Shown piece after piece: positions 29,379 through 38,630 of a stretch of 64,000 nucleotides of DNA (the stretch's first letter is position 1; each line of letters opens with the position of its first letter). Made by a program: the position numbers and the translations under genes. The notes under the pieces are model-generated. The model made no database searches and was not told the DNA's origin. It worked only from the letters and a program-made list of their open reading frames with translations. Source of the DNA: Luteimicrobium album. GTDB lineage: Bacteria; Actinomycetota; Actinomycetes; Actinomycetales; Cellulomonadaceae. The stretch spans positions 2,976,001 through 3,040,000 of the forward strand of contig NZ_BSUK01000001.1 of NCBI RefSeq assembly GCF_030161555.1. Reading direction: 5' to 3'.

Positions 29379-29522
29379 GTGTCCGCAGCTGTTCTGGTCG
29401 CTGAGAAGGTCGTCAACGAGCTCCCGGTCTCCCCGTACGTCTACGGCGGGACGGCCCTGGCGGTGCTGGTCGCCCTCCTCGCGGTGACGTTCGCGTTCCG
29501 CAGCGTCGGCACGCGTCACTGA
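29379..29522 (+). CDS. Small single-helix membrane protein
   Basis: 47-residue protein starting at GTG 29379 behind a strong GGAGGA. It begins [20 protein letters not shown]. One membrane helix covers about residues 22-42 ([19 protein letters not shown]), and it ends in a basic tail RSVGTRH. Similar tiny proteins, with a conserved ELP...YG pattern before the helix, sit between proA and nadD in other actinobacteria as I recall; function unknown. Confidence 0.75.
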   Translation: MSAAVLVAEKVVNELPVSPYVYGGTALAVLVALLAVTFAFRSVGTRH

Positions 29523-29590
29523 GAGGCGCTGAGGCACAGGGTGCGAGTGCACTCTTGGACGCCGCTGCAGGCATGTCACCCGTGGTACCG

Positions 29591-30192
29591 ATGAGCGACG
29601 CGCCCGTGCGCCTGGGCGTCATGGGCGGGACGTTCGACCCCATCCACCACGGGCACCTCGTGGCGGCCAGCGAGGTCGCCGCGCGGTTCGCGCTCGACGA
29701 GGTCGTGTTCGTCCCCACGGGGCAGCCGACCTTCAAGCAGCACCAGCGCGTCACCGCCGCCGAGCACCGCTATCTCATGACGGTCGTCGCGACCGCGTCG
29801 AACCCCGGTTCACCGTGAGCCGGGTCGACGTCGACCGGGGTGGCCTGACCTACACGATCGACACCCTGCGCGACCTCAAGGCACAGCGCCCGGCGGCCGA
29901 GCTCTTCTTCATCACCGGCGCCGACGCGATCGAGCAGATCGTGCGCTGGAAGGACGCCGAGCAGCTCTTCGAGCTCGCTCACTTCGTGGCGGTGACGCGC
30001 CCCGGTCACCAGCTGTCGCTCGAGGGCCTCCCCGCCGACCGGGTGACCATGCTCGAGGTCCCTGCCCTCGCCATCTCCTCGACCGGCGTGCGCGAGCGCG
30101 CCGCGTCCGGTCTGCCCGTCTGGTACCTGGTGCCCGACGGCGTCGTCCAGTACATCAACAAATACGGTCTGTACGAAGGTCCTCACGCATGA
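29591..30192 (+). CDS. nadD: Nicotinate-nucleotide adenylyltransferase (one frameshift)
   Basis: About 200 residues; joins nicotinate mononucleotide and ATP in NAD synthesis. The nucleotidyltransferase signature [11 protein letters not shown] is near the start, [13 protein letters not shown] in the middle, and the ISST motif ([11 protein letters not shown]) near the end. The frame breaks at 29803-29806; one C restores [19 protein letters not shown]. The start may be ATG 29591 (chosen, short N-terminus) or ATG 29573. It overlaps the next gene by four bases. Essential gene, so the break is most likely a read error. Confidence 0.94.
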
Positions 30193-31370
30193 GCGATCAG
30201 GGTGGATCCATGCCGGGTGGCGCGCCGCTGACGCGCCGGGAGCTCCGGGAGCGCGAGCAGGCGCTCGCGGCGGCCCGCGAGGAGCAGCAGCGTGCCGCGG
30301 AACGCCGCGCCACGCTCGAGCGGCTCGCTCGTGAGCGAGCCGCGCAGCAGTCGCCGCCGACGCCTCGCCCCGCCCCGCCGGCGCGTCCGGCGGCCGCGCC
30401 TGCCGCCCCCGCGCCGAGCCCGGCACCGACGTCCTACCCGGCGCCGGGCGCCGGCTACCAGGCGTCCGGCGTGAGCGCGCCGTGGGGTCCCGCCGCCGGT
30501 TCGCCACCGCCCGCTCCCGCGGCGCCGCCCGCCCGGCGTTCCATGCGAGACGGCGGCCAGCCCGCCCCCGTGGTCCGCCCGCCCGCGGGCGTGGCGAGCA
30601 CGCGTGCCGTCGACGCGACGGGCCGCCTCATGCCGGTGCAGCCCGTGGCTCCGACGGCCGCACCGCCCACGACGCCCCCGTCGGCGCAGCCGTCCGCCGC
30701 TCCGACGCGGACCTCGATGCGGCCCGGGCCGTCGGCCGCCCCCGTGGCTCCCGCCGCTCCGGTTCCCGCCTCTCCGGCGTTCGGTCCGACGAGCGGTGGC
30801 CCGGCGCCCGCACCCGCGTTCGGCGCGACCACCGGTGGGCCGGCCGCGGCGCCCTGGGCGTCGACGAGCGGTGCGACGCCCGCGGGCCCGGCCGCCCCGA
30901 CGCCGGCTGCTCCCGCCTGGGCGGCGGAGTCCGCCTGGGCGGCGGACGCCGCACCGCAAGCCTTCCCGGCCACGGTCCCGGGCCCGTCCGACACGCCCGA
31001 CCCGTCCGCGGGCTACGACCCGGCGGCGACGGTCGTCGCCCCGTGGGGCGCGGTCGGCGCCGAGCAGCAGGCCTCGGCGATGGCGTTCGCGCCCACGAGC
31101 GGCGCTCCCGCCCCCGTGCCCGGCGCCACGTCCGCGTTCGGCGAGGACGTCGACGACTACGACGACGACGAGATCGAGGAGCCCCGCCACGCCTACACGT
31201 GGCTGCACTACCTCATCCTCGTCGTGGTCGCGTTCGTGCTCGGCCTGCTGATCTGGCAGCTCATCGGGAAGCCGTCGTCGACGGCGCCCGGCGCCGCCGC
31301 CTCGGCCGTCACCGTCCTGCACACCACCCCGCACGACACCGTGCGCCACGACCCCGAGGGATCCCTGTGA
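30189..31370 (+). CDS. Pro/Ala-rich single-pass membrane protein
   Basis: 393 residues, function unknown. An N-terminal basic/coiled-coil stretch ([20 protein letters not shown], about residues 15-50) is followed by ~240 residues of low-complexity Ala/Pro/Thr sequence with loose repeats (FGPTSGG, FGATTGG, FAPTSGA), then an acidic patch ([11 protein letters not shown]). One membrane helix (about 340-360, [20 protein letters not shown]) and a short outside tail end the protein. It overlaps nadD at its start (ATGA) and rsfS at its end (GTGA), so it is translationally coupled to both. Some actinobacteria carry a membrane protein at this place; the role is not known to me. Confidence 0.8.
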   Translation: MSDQGGSMPGGAPLTRRELREREQALAAAREEQQRAAERRATLERLARERAAQQSPPTPRPAPPARPAAAPAAPAPSPAPTSYPAPGAGYQASGVSAPWGPAAGSPPPAPAAPPARRSMRDGGQPAPVVRPPAGVASTRAVDATGRLMPVQPVAPTAAPPTTPPSAQPSAAPTRTSMRPGPSAAPVAPAAPVPASPAFGPTSGGPAPAPAFGATTGGPAAAPWASTSGATPAGPAAPTPAAPAWAAESAWAADAAPQAFPATVPGPSDTPDPSAGYDPAATVVAPWGAVGAEQQASAMAFAPTSGAPAPVPGATSAFGEDVDDYDDDEIEEPRHAYTWLHYLILVVVAFVLGLLIWQLIGKPSSTAPGAAASAVTVLHTTPHDTVRHDPEGSL

Positions 31371-31749
31371 CCGCATCCGCCCGTGCCGTCGAGCTCACCG
31401 TCGCCGCAGCCCGCGCTGCCGCCGACCTCAAGGCCGAGGAGATCATCGCCCTCGACGTGAGCGAGCAGCTCGTCCTCACGGACGTGTTCCTCATCGCGTC
31501 CGGGACGAACGAGCGGCAGGTCGGGGCCATCGTCGACGCCGTCGAGGAGGCCCTGCACAAGCTCGGCGCCAAGCCGCTGCGCCGCGAGGGCAAGGGGAGG
31601 GGCGCTGGGTCCTGATCGACTTCGGCGACGTCGTCGTGCACGTGCAGCACGCCGAGGACCGCGTGTACTACGCGCTCGAGCGGCTGTGGAAGGACTGCCC
31701 CCTGGTCGAGCTGCCCGCGGACGTCGTCGCGGCCACGGCCGCCGAGTGA
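31367..31749 (+). CDS. rsfS: Ribosome silencing factor RsfS (one frameshift)
   Basis: About 127 residues; binds L14 and blocks subunit joining in starvation. The DUF143 fold is visible: [40 protein letters not shown], and after repair [19 protein letters not shown] and [17 protein letters not shown]. The break is at 31593-31596, and one G restores [19 protein letters not shown] start at 31367 overlaps the previous stop. It lies in the usual nadD-rsfS-phosphatase order. Confidence 0.94.
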
Positions 31750-31756
31750 CGCGCCG

Positions 31757-32458
31757 GTGAGCGCGCGCACCCTCGTCCTCGTCCGGCACGGCCGGACCGA
31801 GTGGAACGCCACCGGACGCCTGCAGGGCCACGCGGACGTCGCGCTCGACGACGTCGGGCGCTGGCAGGCCCGGCGCGGCGCCCAGACGCTCTTCCGTCGG
31901 CACCAGGCCGCGCTCGTCGTGGCGTCGGACCTCAAGCGCGCCGCGCAGACCGCCCAGGCGTACGCCGACGCCGCGGGCGTTCGCGTCGTGCTCGACCCAC
32001 GGCTCCGCGAACGCGGGTTCGGGCAGTGGGAGGGGCTGACCCAGGACGAGCTCGTCGACGGCTGGCCCGAGCAGTACGGGGCCTGGCGTCGCGGCGAGGA
32101 GCCCGTCGGGATCGGTGCCGAGAGCAAGGCCACCGTGGCGGACCGCATGGTCGAGGCGATCCGCGGCTACGCGGACGACCTCGACGCCGGGCAGACGCTC
32201 GCCGTGGTCTCACACGGCGCCGCCATCTCGCTCGCGATCGCGAAGCTGCTCGGGCAGGACGCGTCGTACTGGCGGGGGATCGCCGGTCTCAACAACGTGC
32301 ACTGGTCCCAGCTGAGCCGTGCGGCAGCCGGCGCGACCCCCGACTGGCGCCTCGTGACGCACAACGCGGGGCCGGACTACCCGCTCGACGAGTGGAACGC
32401 CGGACCGGCCGACCTGGGCGACGACGCGGATTGGATTTCCGCCCCGAGTTCCGCCTAG
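31757..32458 (+). CDS. Histidine phosphatase family protein
   Basis: 233-residue phosphoglycerate-mutase-like phosphatase. The catalytic RHG motif is LVLVRHGRTEWNATGRLQGH at the N-terminus. The second His is in LAVVSHGAAISLAIAKLL, and the proton donor Glu is likely in RERGFGQWEG. GTG start seven bases after rsfS. In actinobacteria a member of this family regularly follows rsfS; some act as phosphoglycerate mutase or glucosyl-3-phosphoglycerate phosphatase, which cannot be decided here. Intact. Confidence 0.9.
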   Translation: MSARTLVLVRHGRTEWNATGRLQGHADVALDDVGRWQARRGAQTLFRRHQAALVVASDLKRAAQTAQAYADAAGVRVVLDPRLRERGFGQWEGLTQDELVDGWPEQYGAWRRGEEPVGIGAESKATVADRMVEAIRGYADDLDAGQTLAVVSHGAAISLAIAKLLGQDASYWRGIAGLNNVHWSQLSRAAAGATPDWRLVTHNAGPDYPLDEWNAGPADLGDDADWISAPSSA

Positions 32459-32463
32459 ACTGA
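32433..32463 (+). promoter_or_regulatory. Possible promoter of tRNA-Ala
   Basis: TTGGAT at 32433-32438 and TAGACT at 32458-32463, 19 bases apart. The spacing is slightly long. It overlaps the 3' end of the phosphatase gene and would start transcription about 35 bases before the mature tRNA. Confidence 0.4.
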
Positions 32464-32502
32464 CGACGCTCCGCAGGACGGAAACGTCAGGCGGGACGTC
32501 TC

Positions 32503-32575
32503 GGGGCTGTGGCGCAGCTGGTAGCGCACCTGCATGGCATGCAGGGGGTCAGGGGTTCGAGTCCCCTCAGCTCCA
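32503..32575 (+). tRNA. tRNA-Ala (anticodon GGC)
   Basis: A 73-base cloverleaf. Acceptor stem GGGGCTG/CAGCTCC includes the G3-U70 pair that marks alanine tRNAs. D arm GCGC-AGCTGGTA-GCGC, anticodon arm CCTGC-ATGGCAT-GCAGG with anticodon GGC, T arm AGGGG-TTCGAGT-CCCCT. Discriminator base A at 32575. The CCA end is not fully encoded (CC then G). Confidence 0.97.
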
Positions 32576-32588
32576 CCGAGAGAAATGC

Positions 32589-32626
32589 ACGAGAGCCCGG
32601 CCGAACGGCCGGGCTCTCGTCGTCTT
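32589..32626 (+). terminator. Terminator after tRNA-Ala
   Basis: 14-base-pair perfect stem (32589-32602 with 32607-32620, loop GAAC), followed by CGTCTT. It is well placed 13 bases after the tRNA. The T run is weak, as is usual in this GC-rich genome. Confidence 0.8.
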
Positions 32627-32654
32627 GGTGGGCCGGTGTCTTGGTGGGCCGGTG
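32623..32654. repeat. 16-bp perfect tandem duplication
   Basis: TCTTGGTGGGCCGGTG occurs twice in direct contact (32623-32638 and 32639-32654) just after the tRNA terminator and before the ArfB-like gene. It looks like a recent slippage duplication; no function is evident. Confidence 0.85.
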
Positions 32655-32679
32655 CACCCGCATGCGGCACGATGGGACG

Positions 32680-33126
32680 ATGCCCGCTCGTGCCCGCCCC
32701 GGTCTTCCGGTGAGCCCCGCGCTCACCATCCCGCGGGCCGAGCTGACCGAACGGTTCTCGCGCTCGTCGGGACCGGGCGGGCAGGGCGTGAACACCACGG
32801 ACTCGCGCGTCGAGCTGTCCTGGGACGTCGGCCGGTCCGCCGTCCTGACTCAGGCGCAGCGGGACCGGCTCGAGACGCGGCTCGGTGCGCGGCTCGTCGA
32901 CGGCGTCCTGACCGTGGTCGCCTCCGAGCACCGCGAGCAGCTCCGCAACCGGGACGCCGCGGCCCGGCGGCTCGTCGCCCTCGTCGCCGCCGCGCTCGCC
33001 GCCCCGGCGAGGAGCCGGCGCCCCACGCGCCCGACCCGCGGCTCCCAGGAGCGACGCCTGGCCGCCAAGAAGCAGCGCTCGGCGACCAAGAGCCTCCGTT
33101 CGGCGAGGCCTCGACGCGAGGACTGA
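32680..33126 (+). CDS. arfB: Class I release-factor-like peptidyl-tRNA hydrolase (ArfB/YaeJ type)
   Basis: 148-residue ribosome-rescue hydrolase. The GGQ motif is in RSSGPGGQGVNTTDSRVEL (about residues 27-45). A basic C-terminal tail (RRLAAKKQRSATKSLRSARP) is the part that enters the mRNA channel in ArfB. It lacks the codon-recognition domain of full release factors, and its length fits. ATG 32680 chosen, with a nearby ATG at 32672 out of frame. Intact. Confidence 0.9.
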   Translation: MPARARPGLPVSPALTIPRAELTERFSRSSGPGGQGVNTTDSRVELSWDVGRSAVLTQAQRDRLETRLGARLVDGVLTVVASEHREQLRNRDAAARRLVALVAAALAAPARSRRPTRPTRGSQERRLAAKKQRSATKSLRSARPRRED

Positions 33127-33231
33127 CGACGCGCCCGCTCCCGCGGCGAGTCCGCGGCGGCGGAAATCCGGGCGACCCGACCCGCCGCGTCGTGCGATCC
33201 TTGGCCGTCAGCTCTGCCGAAAGGAACCACC

Positions 33232-34849
33232 GTGGGCCACCTCGAGGTCGGGCACGTCGAGTACGTGCTGCCCGACGGCCGGATCCTTCTCGACGACGTG
33301 TCGTTCCGTGTCGGCGACGGCAGCGCGACGGCTCTCGTGGGCCCCAACGGCGCCGGGAAGACCACCCTCCTGCGGCTGCTCACGGGGAGCTCGCGCCGTC
33401 GTCGGGCACGGTCACGCGGAGCGGCGGGCTCGGTGTGATGCCTCAGTTCGTGGGCTCCGTGCGGGACGAGACCACGGTCCGCGACCTGCTCGTGTCGGTC
33501 GCACCGGACCGCGTCCGCGACGCGGCGCGGGCCGTGGACCGGGCCGAGCTCGCGGTCATAGAGGTCGACGACGAGGCCGCCCAGATGGCGTACGCGCAGG
33601 CGCTCGCGGACTGGGCCGATGCCCGGGGCTACGAGGCGGAGACCCTGTGGGACGAGTGCACGACGGCGGCGCTCGGCGTCCCGTACGAGCGCGCGCAGTG
33701 GCGGGAGGTCCGGACGCTGTCCGGTGGTGAGCAGAAGCGGCTGGTGCTCGAGGCGCTGCTCCGCGGCCCGGACGAGGTGCTGCTCCTCGACGAGCCGGAC
33801 AACTACCTCGACGTCCCCGGCAAGCGCTGGCTCGAGGACGCGCTCCGGGGCACCCGCAAGACCGTGCTGTTCGTGAGCCACGACCGCGAGCTGCTGGCCC
33901 GGGTCGCGGACCGGGTCGTGGCGCTCGAGCCGGGGCCGGGCGGCGCGGACGCGTGGGTGCACGGCGGCTCGTTCGCGACGTTCCACGCCGCCCGCCGCCA
34001 GCGGTTCGCGCGGTTCGAGGAGCTGCGTCGACGCTGGGAGGAGAAGCACGCGCAGCTCGTGCGCCTCGTGCGGGACCTGCGCCAGGCCGCCGCGAACAGC
34101 CCGGACATGGCGTCGCGCTACCGTGCCGCGCAGACGCGGCTGCGGAAGTTCGAGGAGGCGGGCCCGCCGCCCGAGCCGCCGCGCGAGCAGGACATCACGA
34201 TGCGCCTGCGCGGCGGCCGGACGGGCGTGCGGGCGATCACGTGCGAGGGCTCGAGCTCACCGGCCTGATGCAGCCGTTCGACCTCGAGGTCTTCTACGGC
34301 GAACGGGTCGCGGTGCTCGGCTCCAACGGGTCGGGCAAGTCCCACTTCCTGCGGCTGCTGGGCGGCGGTGACGTCGCGCACAGCGGGTCGTGGCGGCTGG
34401 GCGCCCGCGTGGTGCCGGGCTCGTTCGCGCAGACCCACGCGCACCCCGAGCTCGTCGGCCGCACGCTGCTCGAGATCCTGTGGGAGGACCACGCCCACGA
34501 CAAGGGCCGCGCCATGCCGGTCCTCGGGCGGTACGAGCTGATCGTCGCCGCGGACCGCCCGTTCGAGAAGCTCTCGGGCGGTCAGCAGGCGCGGTTCCAG
34601 ATCCTGCTCCTCGAGCTCAGCGGCTGCACCGCGCTGCTGCTCGACGAGCCGACCGACAACCTCGACCTCGAGTCCGCGGACGCGCTCCAGGAGGGGCTCG
34701 AGGCGTTCGACGGGACGGTCGTCGCCGTCACGCACGACCGCTGGTTCGCGAAGTCCTTCGACCGGTTCCTCGTCTTCGGGGCGGACGGCGTGGTGCGGGA
34801 GTCCGACGAGCCGGTCTGGGACGAGCGGCGCGTCGAGCGCGTGCGCTGA
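33232..34849 (+). CDS. ABC-F family ATPase (two frameshifts)
   Basis: About 539 residues after repair, with two ATPase cassettes and no membrane domain. Cassette 1: [41 protein letters not shown]. Linker with [20 protein letters not shown]. Cassette 2: [43 protein letters not shown] proteins act on the ribosome; some confer resistance to ribosome-targeting antibiotics, others assist translation. Sequence alone does not place it in a resistance group. GTG start 33232. Breaks at 33384-33387 and 34247-34249 each need one extra G. Confidence 0.9.
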
Positions 34850-34879
34850 GGCGCGCGCAGGCGCCCGGCCCCGACCCGG

Positions 34880-35925
34880 TCAGCGGACCGGCGCGTCCCC
34901 CACGGGTGTGCTCGCGACCGCGGCGACCCGGGCCCGGGCGCGGGCGACCGCGCCGGGGTCCGCGCCGGCGTCGGCGAGCGTGAGGGCGGCCGCGCCGACG
35001 ATCGGCCGTTCCCGCGTGGGCCGCAGCTCGGCGCGCGGGAACGTAGGCGTCAGGGCGTCGTGCACGCGCGCGAGCAGGCCGGGGTCCTCGGCCGCGAGCA
35101 CGCCACCGCCCAGGACGACCGGGACGCGGGCGTCGTGCAGATCGAGCCGGTCGAGCGCGACCCGAGCGAGGAGCCCGATCTCGTCGCCGAGGCGGTCGAC
35201 GATGGACCGCGCCACCGGGTCGCCGTCGCGGGCTGCGGCGAGGACGACCGGCGCGAGGCCGGTGAGGTCGTCATGCGCGATCCGGCCGAAGTGCAGCCCC
35301 TCGACGACGGCGGTGAGGTCGTGCTCCCCGAAGTACCGGGGGATGAGGGTCGTGAACGCCGTCGGGTCGCCGCGCCCGTCCTCGGCCCGTGCCGCGTACC
35401 AGAGGGCCTCCTGCGCGATGCCCGAGCCGCCGCCCCAGTCGCCCGAGATCGGGCCGAGCGCGGGGAACCGGGCGTCGCGCCCGTCGGCCCGGACGCCCAC
35501 GCAGTTGATACCCGTGCCGCACACGACGGCGACGGCGTCGGGGGCGTCGGTGCCCGTACGGAGCAGGGCGAACATGTCGTTGTCGAGGCGCACGGGCGCC
35601 TCGCGCGCCCACGCCAGGTCGGCGACGGCCGCGCGGAACGTCGTGATCTCCTGCGGGAGGTCGAGCCCCGCGAGGTAGGCGCCGACGGCGGCCACGGGCA
35701 GCCCTGCCTCGGCGCGCACCTGCGACACGAGCGCGTCGACGACCCCGACCGCTGTGGCAAGTCCCCGGGTCTGGGCGTTGGACGCGCCGCCGCGCGCGAA
35801 CGCGAGGACCGTGCCCTCGAGGTCGACAGCCACGGCGTCGGTCTTGGACCCCCGCCGTCGAGGGCGATCACGACCTGCGCGCGGGGGTCACCCGCGTGCA
35901 CCCGGGGCGCGCCGTCGGCCGTCAT
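34880..35925 (-). CDS. BadF/BadG/BcrA/BcrD-type sugar kinase (one frameshift)
   Basis: About 348 residues; actin-fold ATPase of the N-acetylglucosamine kinase type. The phosphate-1 motif, VIALDGGGSKTDAVAVD, appears once the break at 35849-35853 is repaired with one G on the coding strand. Phosphate-2 is VVCGTGINCVGV, then GPISGDWGGGSGIAQEA, and the adenosine motif VVLGGGVLAAED. ATG 35925 overlaps the stop of the GH4 gene (ATGA). Context with a GH4 enzyme and ABC importer suggests it phosphorylates the imported amino sugar or disaccharide before cleavage; that is inference. Confidence 0.87.
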
Positions 35926-37180
35926 CGTGCCCACGCGAGGTGCTCCCTGTTCCCGGCGAGGAGGAGGTCGGTGAGCTGCTCGGCGCCGTCCCACTGCCCG
36001 ACGAGCGGATGGGCGAGCAGGGCGTGCAGCACCCGGTCGCGGCCGCCGTGGACGGCGGCGTCGAGCGCGAGTCGCTCGTAGCCCGCGACGTGCGAGACGA
36101 GGCCCGCGAGATCGGGGAGAGGGCCGGGAGCTCGATCGCGACGGGGCCGTCCGCGGTGATGGTCGCCGGGACCTCGATGACGTGGTCGTCGGGCAGGAAC
36201 GGCAGGGAGCCGTCGTTGCGGAGGTTCACGACCTGCACGTCGCGCGCGTCGGACAGGAGTGACGCGATGAGGTCGACCGCGGCCTCCGAGTAGTACGCGC
36301 CGCCGCGCTTCTCGAGCAGCTCGGGCTTGGTGTCGACGTGCGGGTCGGCGTACAGCTCGAGCAGCTTGTGCTCGACCTCGCGGACCGCCTCGGCGCGCGT
36401 GGCCGAACGCAGCTGCTCGCGCAGCACCTCGTCGTGCGCGTAGTAGTAGCGCAGGTAGTAGCTGGGCACGGACCGCAGCATCGTGAGCAGCTCCGCCGGG
36501 AGCTCGACCTCGGACGCGAGCGCGCCGAGGTGCGTGGTGAGCAGGTCGCCCAGGACCTCGCGCTCTCCGACGCGGACCCCCAGCTCCCATGTGAGGTGGT
36601 TGAGGCCGACGTGGTCGAGCCGGACGTCGCGGTGGTCGACATCGAGCAGCCTCGCGAACCGGCGCTGGAAGCCGATCGCGACGTTGCACAGCCCGACGGC
36701 GCGGTGCCCGGCTTCGAGCAGCGCGCGCGTCACGATGCCGACGGGGTTGGTGAAGTCGACGATCCAGGCGTCCGGCTTCGCATGACGCCGGATCTGCTCG
36801 GCCACCTCCAGGACGACCGGCACGGTGCGCAGGGCCTTGGCGAAGCCGCCCGGACCGGTGGTCTCCTGGCCGAGCACGCCGGCCTCGTGCGGGAAGGTCT
36901 CGTCGCCCTGCCGGGCGTCCTGACCGCCCACGCGGAGCTGGAGGAGCACGACGTCCGCGTCGGCGACGCCGGCCGCGACGTCCCGGTGCAGCGTGACCTT
37001 GCCCGGGTGGTCGACCCGCGCGAACATCCGCTGCGCCATCCCGCCGACGAGCGCGAGCCGTCGCTCCTCGACGTCCACGAGCGCGAGCTCGTCGATCGGG
37101 AGCTGGTCGCGCAGCCGCCCGAAGCCGTCCACGAGCTCCGGCGTGTACGTCGACCCGCCGCCTACCACCGCAAGTTTCAT
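35922..37180 (-). CDS. GH4 family 6-phospho-beta-glucosidase (one frameshift)
   Basis: About 419 residues. GH4 enzymes use NAD+ and a divalent metal in a redox-elimination mechanism on 6-phosphorylated glycosides. NAD-binding start MKLAVVGGGSTYTPELVDG, metal ligands in GLCNVAIGFQ (Cys) and GLNHLTWELG (His), and RGGAYYSEAAVDLI. The break at 36114-36117 needs one more C on the coding strand, restoring ELPALSPDLAGLVSHVAGYE. Normal length after repair. Downstream of the ROK regulator and coupled to the kinase. Confidence 0.92.
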
Positions 37181-37252
37181 CTCTTCGTCCTGTCGTCCTC
37201 GGTTGTCGTCGAGCGGCGAGGGGAGCGATCCGTCCCACGTGCCGCTCGGGGT

Positions 37253-38410
37253 TCAGTCGATCTGCCCCGCGGCGTCGAGCAGGCGGTCGCGCAGCCCGCG
37301 GCCGAGCACGTCGCGCGCCCCCGCAGGACGGCGTCGTCGACCTGGCTCGCCGCGACCCGCGTGTGCCAGGGCGTCGACGCGGACAGCCAGTGCGCGACGA
37401 GCCCGGCGAGCCGGTCGCCCCCGGCGCCGGCGGGCGGGCCGGCGAGCACGAGCAGGCCGGGGTCGAGGGTTGCGAGCACGGGCGCCACCGAGAGCGCGAT
37501 GCGCCGGGCGACCCGGTTGAGCGTCTCGTCGTGGGTGGCGATCGCGTCGAGCGTGGCTGCCGCGTCGTCCGGGTCGGCGCCGGGGACCGCCTCCCGGAGC
37601 GCGAGGTCGAGCACCGCCTCGACGCTGAGGAGGTGGTGGATCGTCGGCGGGTCGACCGGGTCGGTGAGCTGGACGTCCGCGGGGACGGGCAGGTACCCGA
37701 TCTCGCCGGCCGCGCCCGCGATTCCCTGCACGACGACGCCCCCCAGGTCGACGGCGAGGCCGACGCCAGGCCCCATCCAGAGCTCGACGAAGCCGGGCGT
37801 GCCCTGCCCCGCGCCGTGCACGCGCTCCGCGACCGCGGCGAGCTTCACGTCGTTGTCGAGCTGCGCCTCGCAGCCGAGCGCGTTGGCGAGCGCGGTCCGG
37901 ACGCCGTGGGAAGGCCAGCGGGGAAGTCGTCGGCGAAGCGCAGCGCGTCGGTGACGGGGTCGACGGACGCGGACACGCCGACGACGGCGAGTCGGAGGTC
38001 GGCGCGGTCGACGTGGCCCGCCCGGCACGACTCGGAGACGATCTCGGCGACCTCGCCGATCCCGGAGCGGGGTCGCGGGCGCGCCGGACGGCGCCGTGCT
38101 CGCGGCCCTTGACGTCGACGACGGTCGCGGTTATCGAGTCCTGGTCCGCCGCGACCGCGACGCCCACGTGCCCGGTGTCGACGACGTCGTATGCGGCGGC
38201 GTCGGGCCCGCGGCTGGTGGATACCCGTGCGACGGAACCGATGAGGCCCTTGCCCTCGAGGCGCTGAACGGCTTGGGCGGCAGTCTGCTTGGAGAGCCCG
38301 GTGAGAGTGCCGATCCGTGCCCGTGTCAGCGGACCGTGCTCGAGCATGAGCTCGACGACCCGGCGGTCGTTGAGGGCTCCCACCAGGGCGGGACCGGTCG
38401 TTCCGGACAT
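37253..38410 (-). CDS. ROK family transcriptional regulator (three frameshifts)
   Basis: About 386 residues after repair. An N-terminal MarR-like winged helix (LTRARIGTLTGLSKQTAAQA) is followed by a ROK sugar-kinase-like sensor domain (AVAADQDSITATVVDVKGRE; then LGCEAQLDNDVKLAAVAERV; GPGVGLAVDLGGVVVQGIAG; AAGEIGYLPV). The zinc-binding Cys cluster of many ROK proteins is not evident. Breaks at 38061-38065, 37920-37923 and 37318-37322 each need one base, and the three together return to the starting frame. Divergent from the importer operon, so it likely represses it and its own operon through the palindromes at 38466-38598. Confidence 0.88.
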   Translation of the reverse strand: MSGTTGPALVGALNDRRVVELMLEHGPLTRARIGTLTGLSKQTAAQAVQRLEGKGLIGSVARVSTSRGPDAAAYDVVDTGHVGVAVAADQDSITATVVDVKGREHGAVRRARDPAPGSARSPRSSPSRAGRATSTAPTSDSPSSACPRPSTPSPTRCASPTTSPLAFPRRPDRARQRARLRGAARQRREARRGRGARARRGAGHARLRRALDGAWRRPRRRPGGRRRAGNRGRGRRDRVPARPRGRPAHRPGRPADDPPPPQRRGGARPRAPGGGPRRRPGRRGSHARRDRHPRRDAQPGRPAHRALGGARARNPRPRPARARRPARRRRGRPARRARRALAVRVDALAHAGRGEPGRRRRPAGARDVLGRGLRDRLLDAAGQID

Positions 38411-38465
38411 CGCTCGTCTCGCTCTCGCGTGCAGGGGTTGGAGGCGGAGGACTCCCGGATGCTAG

Positions 38466-38476
38466 CAGGAGTCCTG
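38466..38476. promoter_or_regulatory. Candidate ROK operator 1
   Basis: CAGGAGTCCTG: perfect 5-base arms around one base, followed by TC. The same arms occur at 38588-38598. It sits 56 bases upstream of the ROK start. ROK proteins of actinobacteria bind CAGG...CCTG-like half sites, which fits. Confidence 0.55.
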
Positions 38477-38562
38477 TCTGTGCGTGTGGCTCCTACTGTG
38501 CCACAGGACACGTGCGGTCGTGACCCGATCGACTCCAGTTCGTAACATCCCTGGTCTTGGCA

Positions 38563-38575
38563 CGGAAGACTTCCG
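38563..38575. promoter_or_regulatory. Palindrome in the ROK/importer divergent region
   Basis: CGGAAGACTTCCG, 6-base arms around one base. It differs from the CAGGA-TCCTG pair and may serve another regulator or be chance. Confidence 0.35.
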
Positions 38576-38587
38576 GGTGCACACTGT

Positions 38588-38598
38588 CAGGAATCCTG
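38588..38598. promoter_or_regulatory. Candidate ROK operator 2
   Basis: CAGGAATCCTG with the right flank TC shared with operator 1. It is 33 bases before the GTG start of the binding protein, where a bound repressor would block transcription or initiation. The two operators are 122 bases apart. Confidence 0.6.
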
Positions 38599-38630
38599 TC
38601 CATAAGGACGACGTCGTCATGGAGGAAGCC

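Noticed and set aside
32503-32680. tRNA-associated integrated element
   Set aside because: No integrase, no repeat of the tRNA 3' end elsewhere in the window, and neighbouring genes are ordinary.
33232-34849. Antibiotic-resistance ABC-F protein
   Set aside because: It cannot be placed in a resistance subgroup from motifs alone, and the context is housekeeping.
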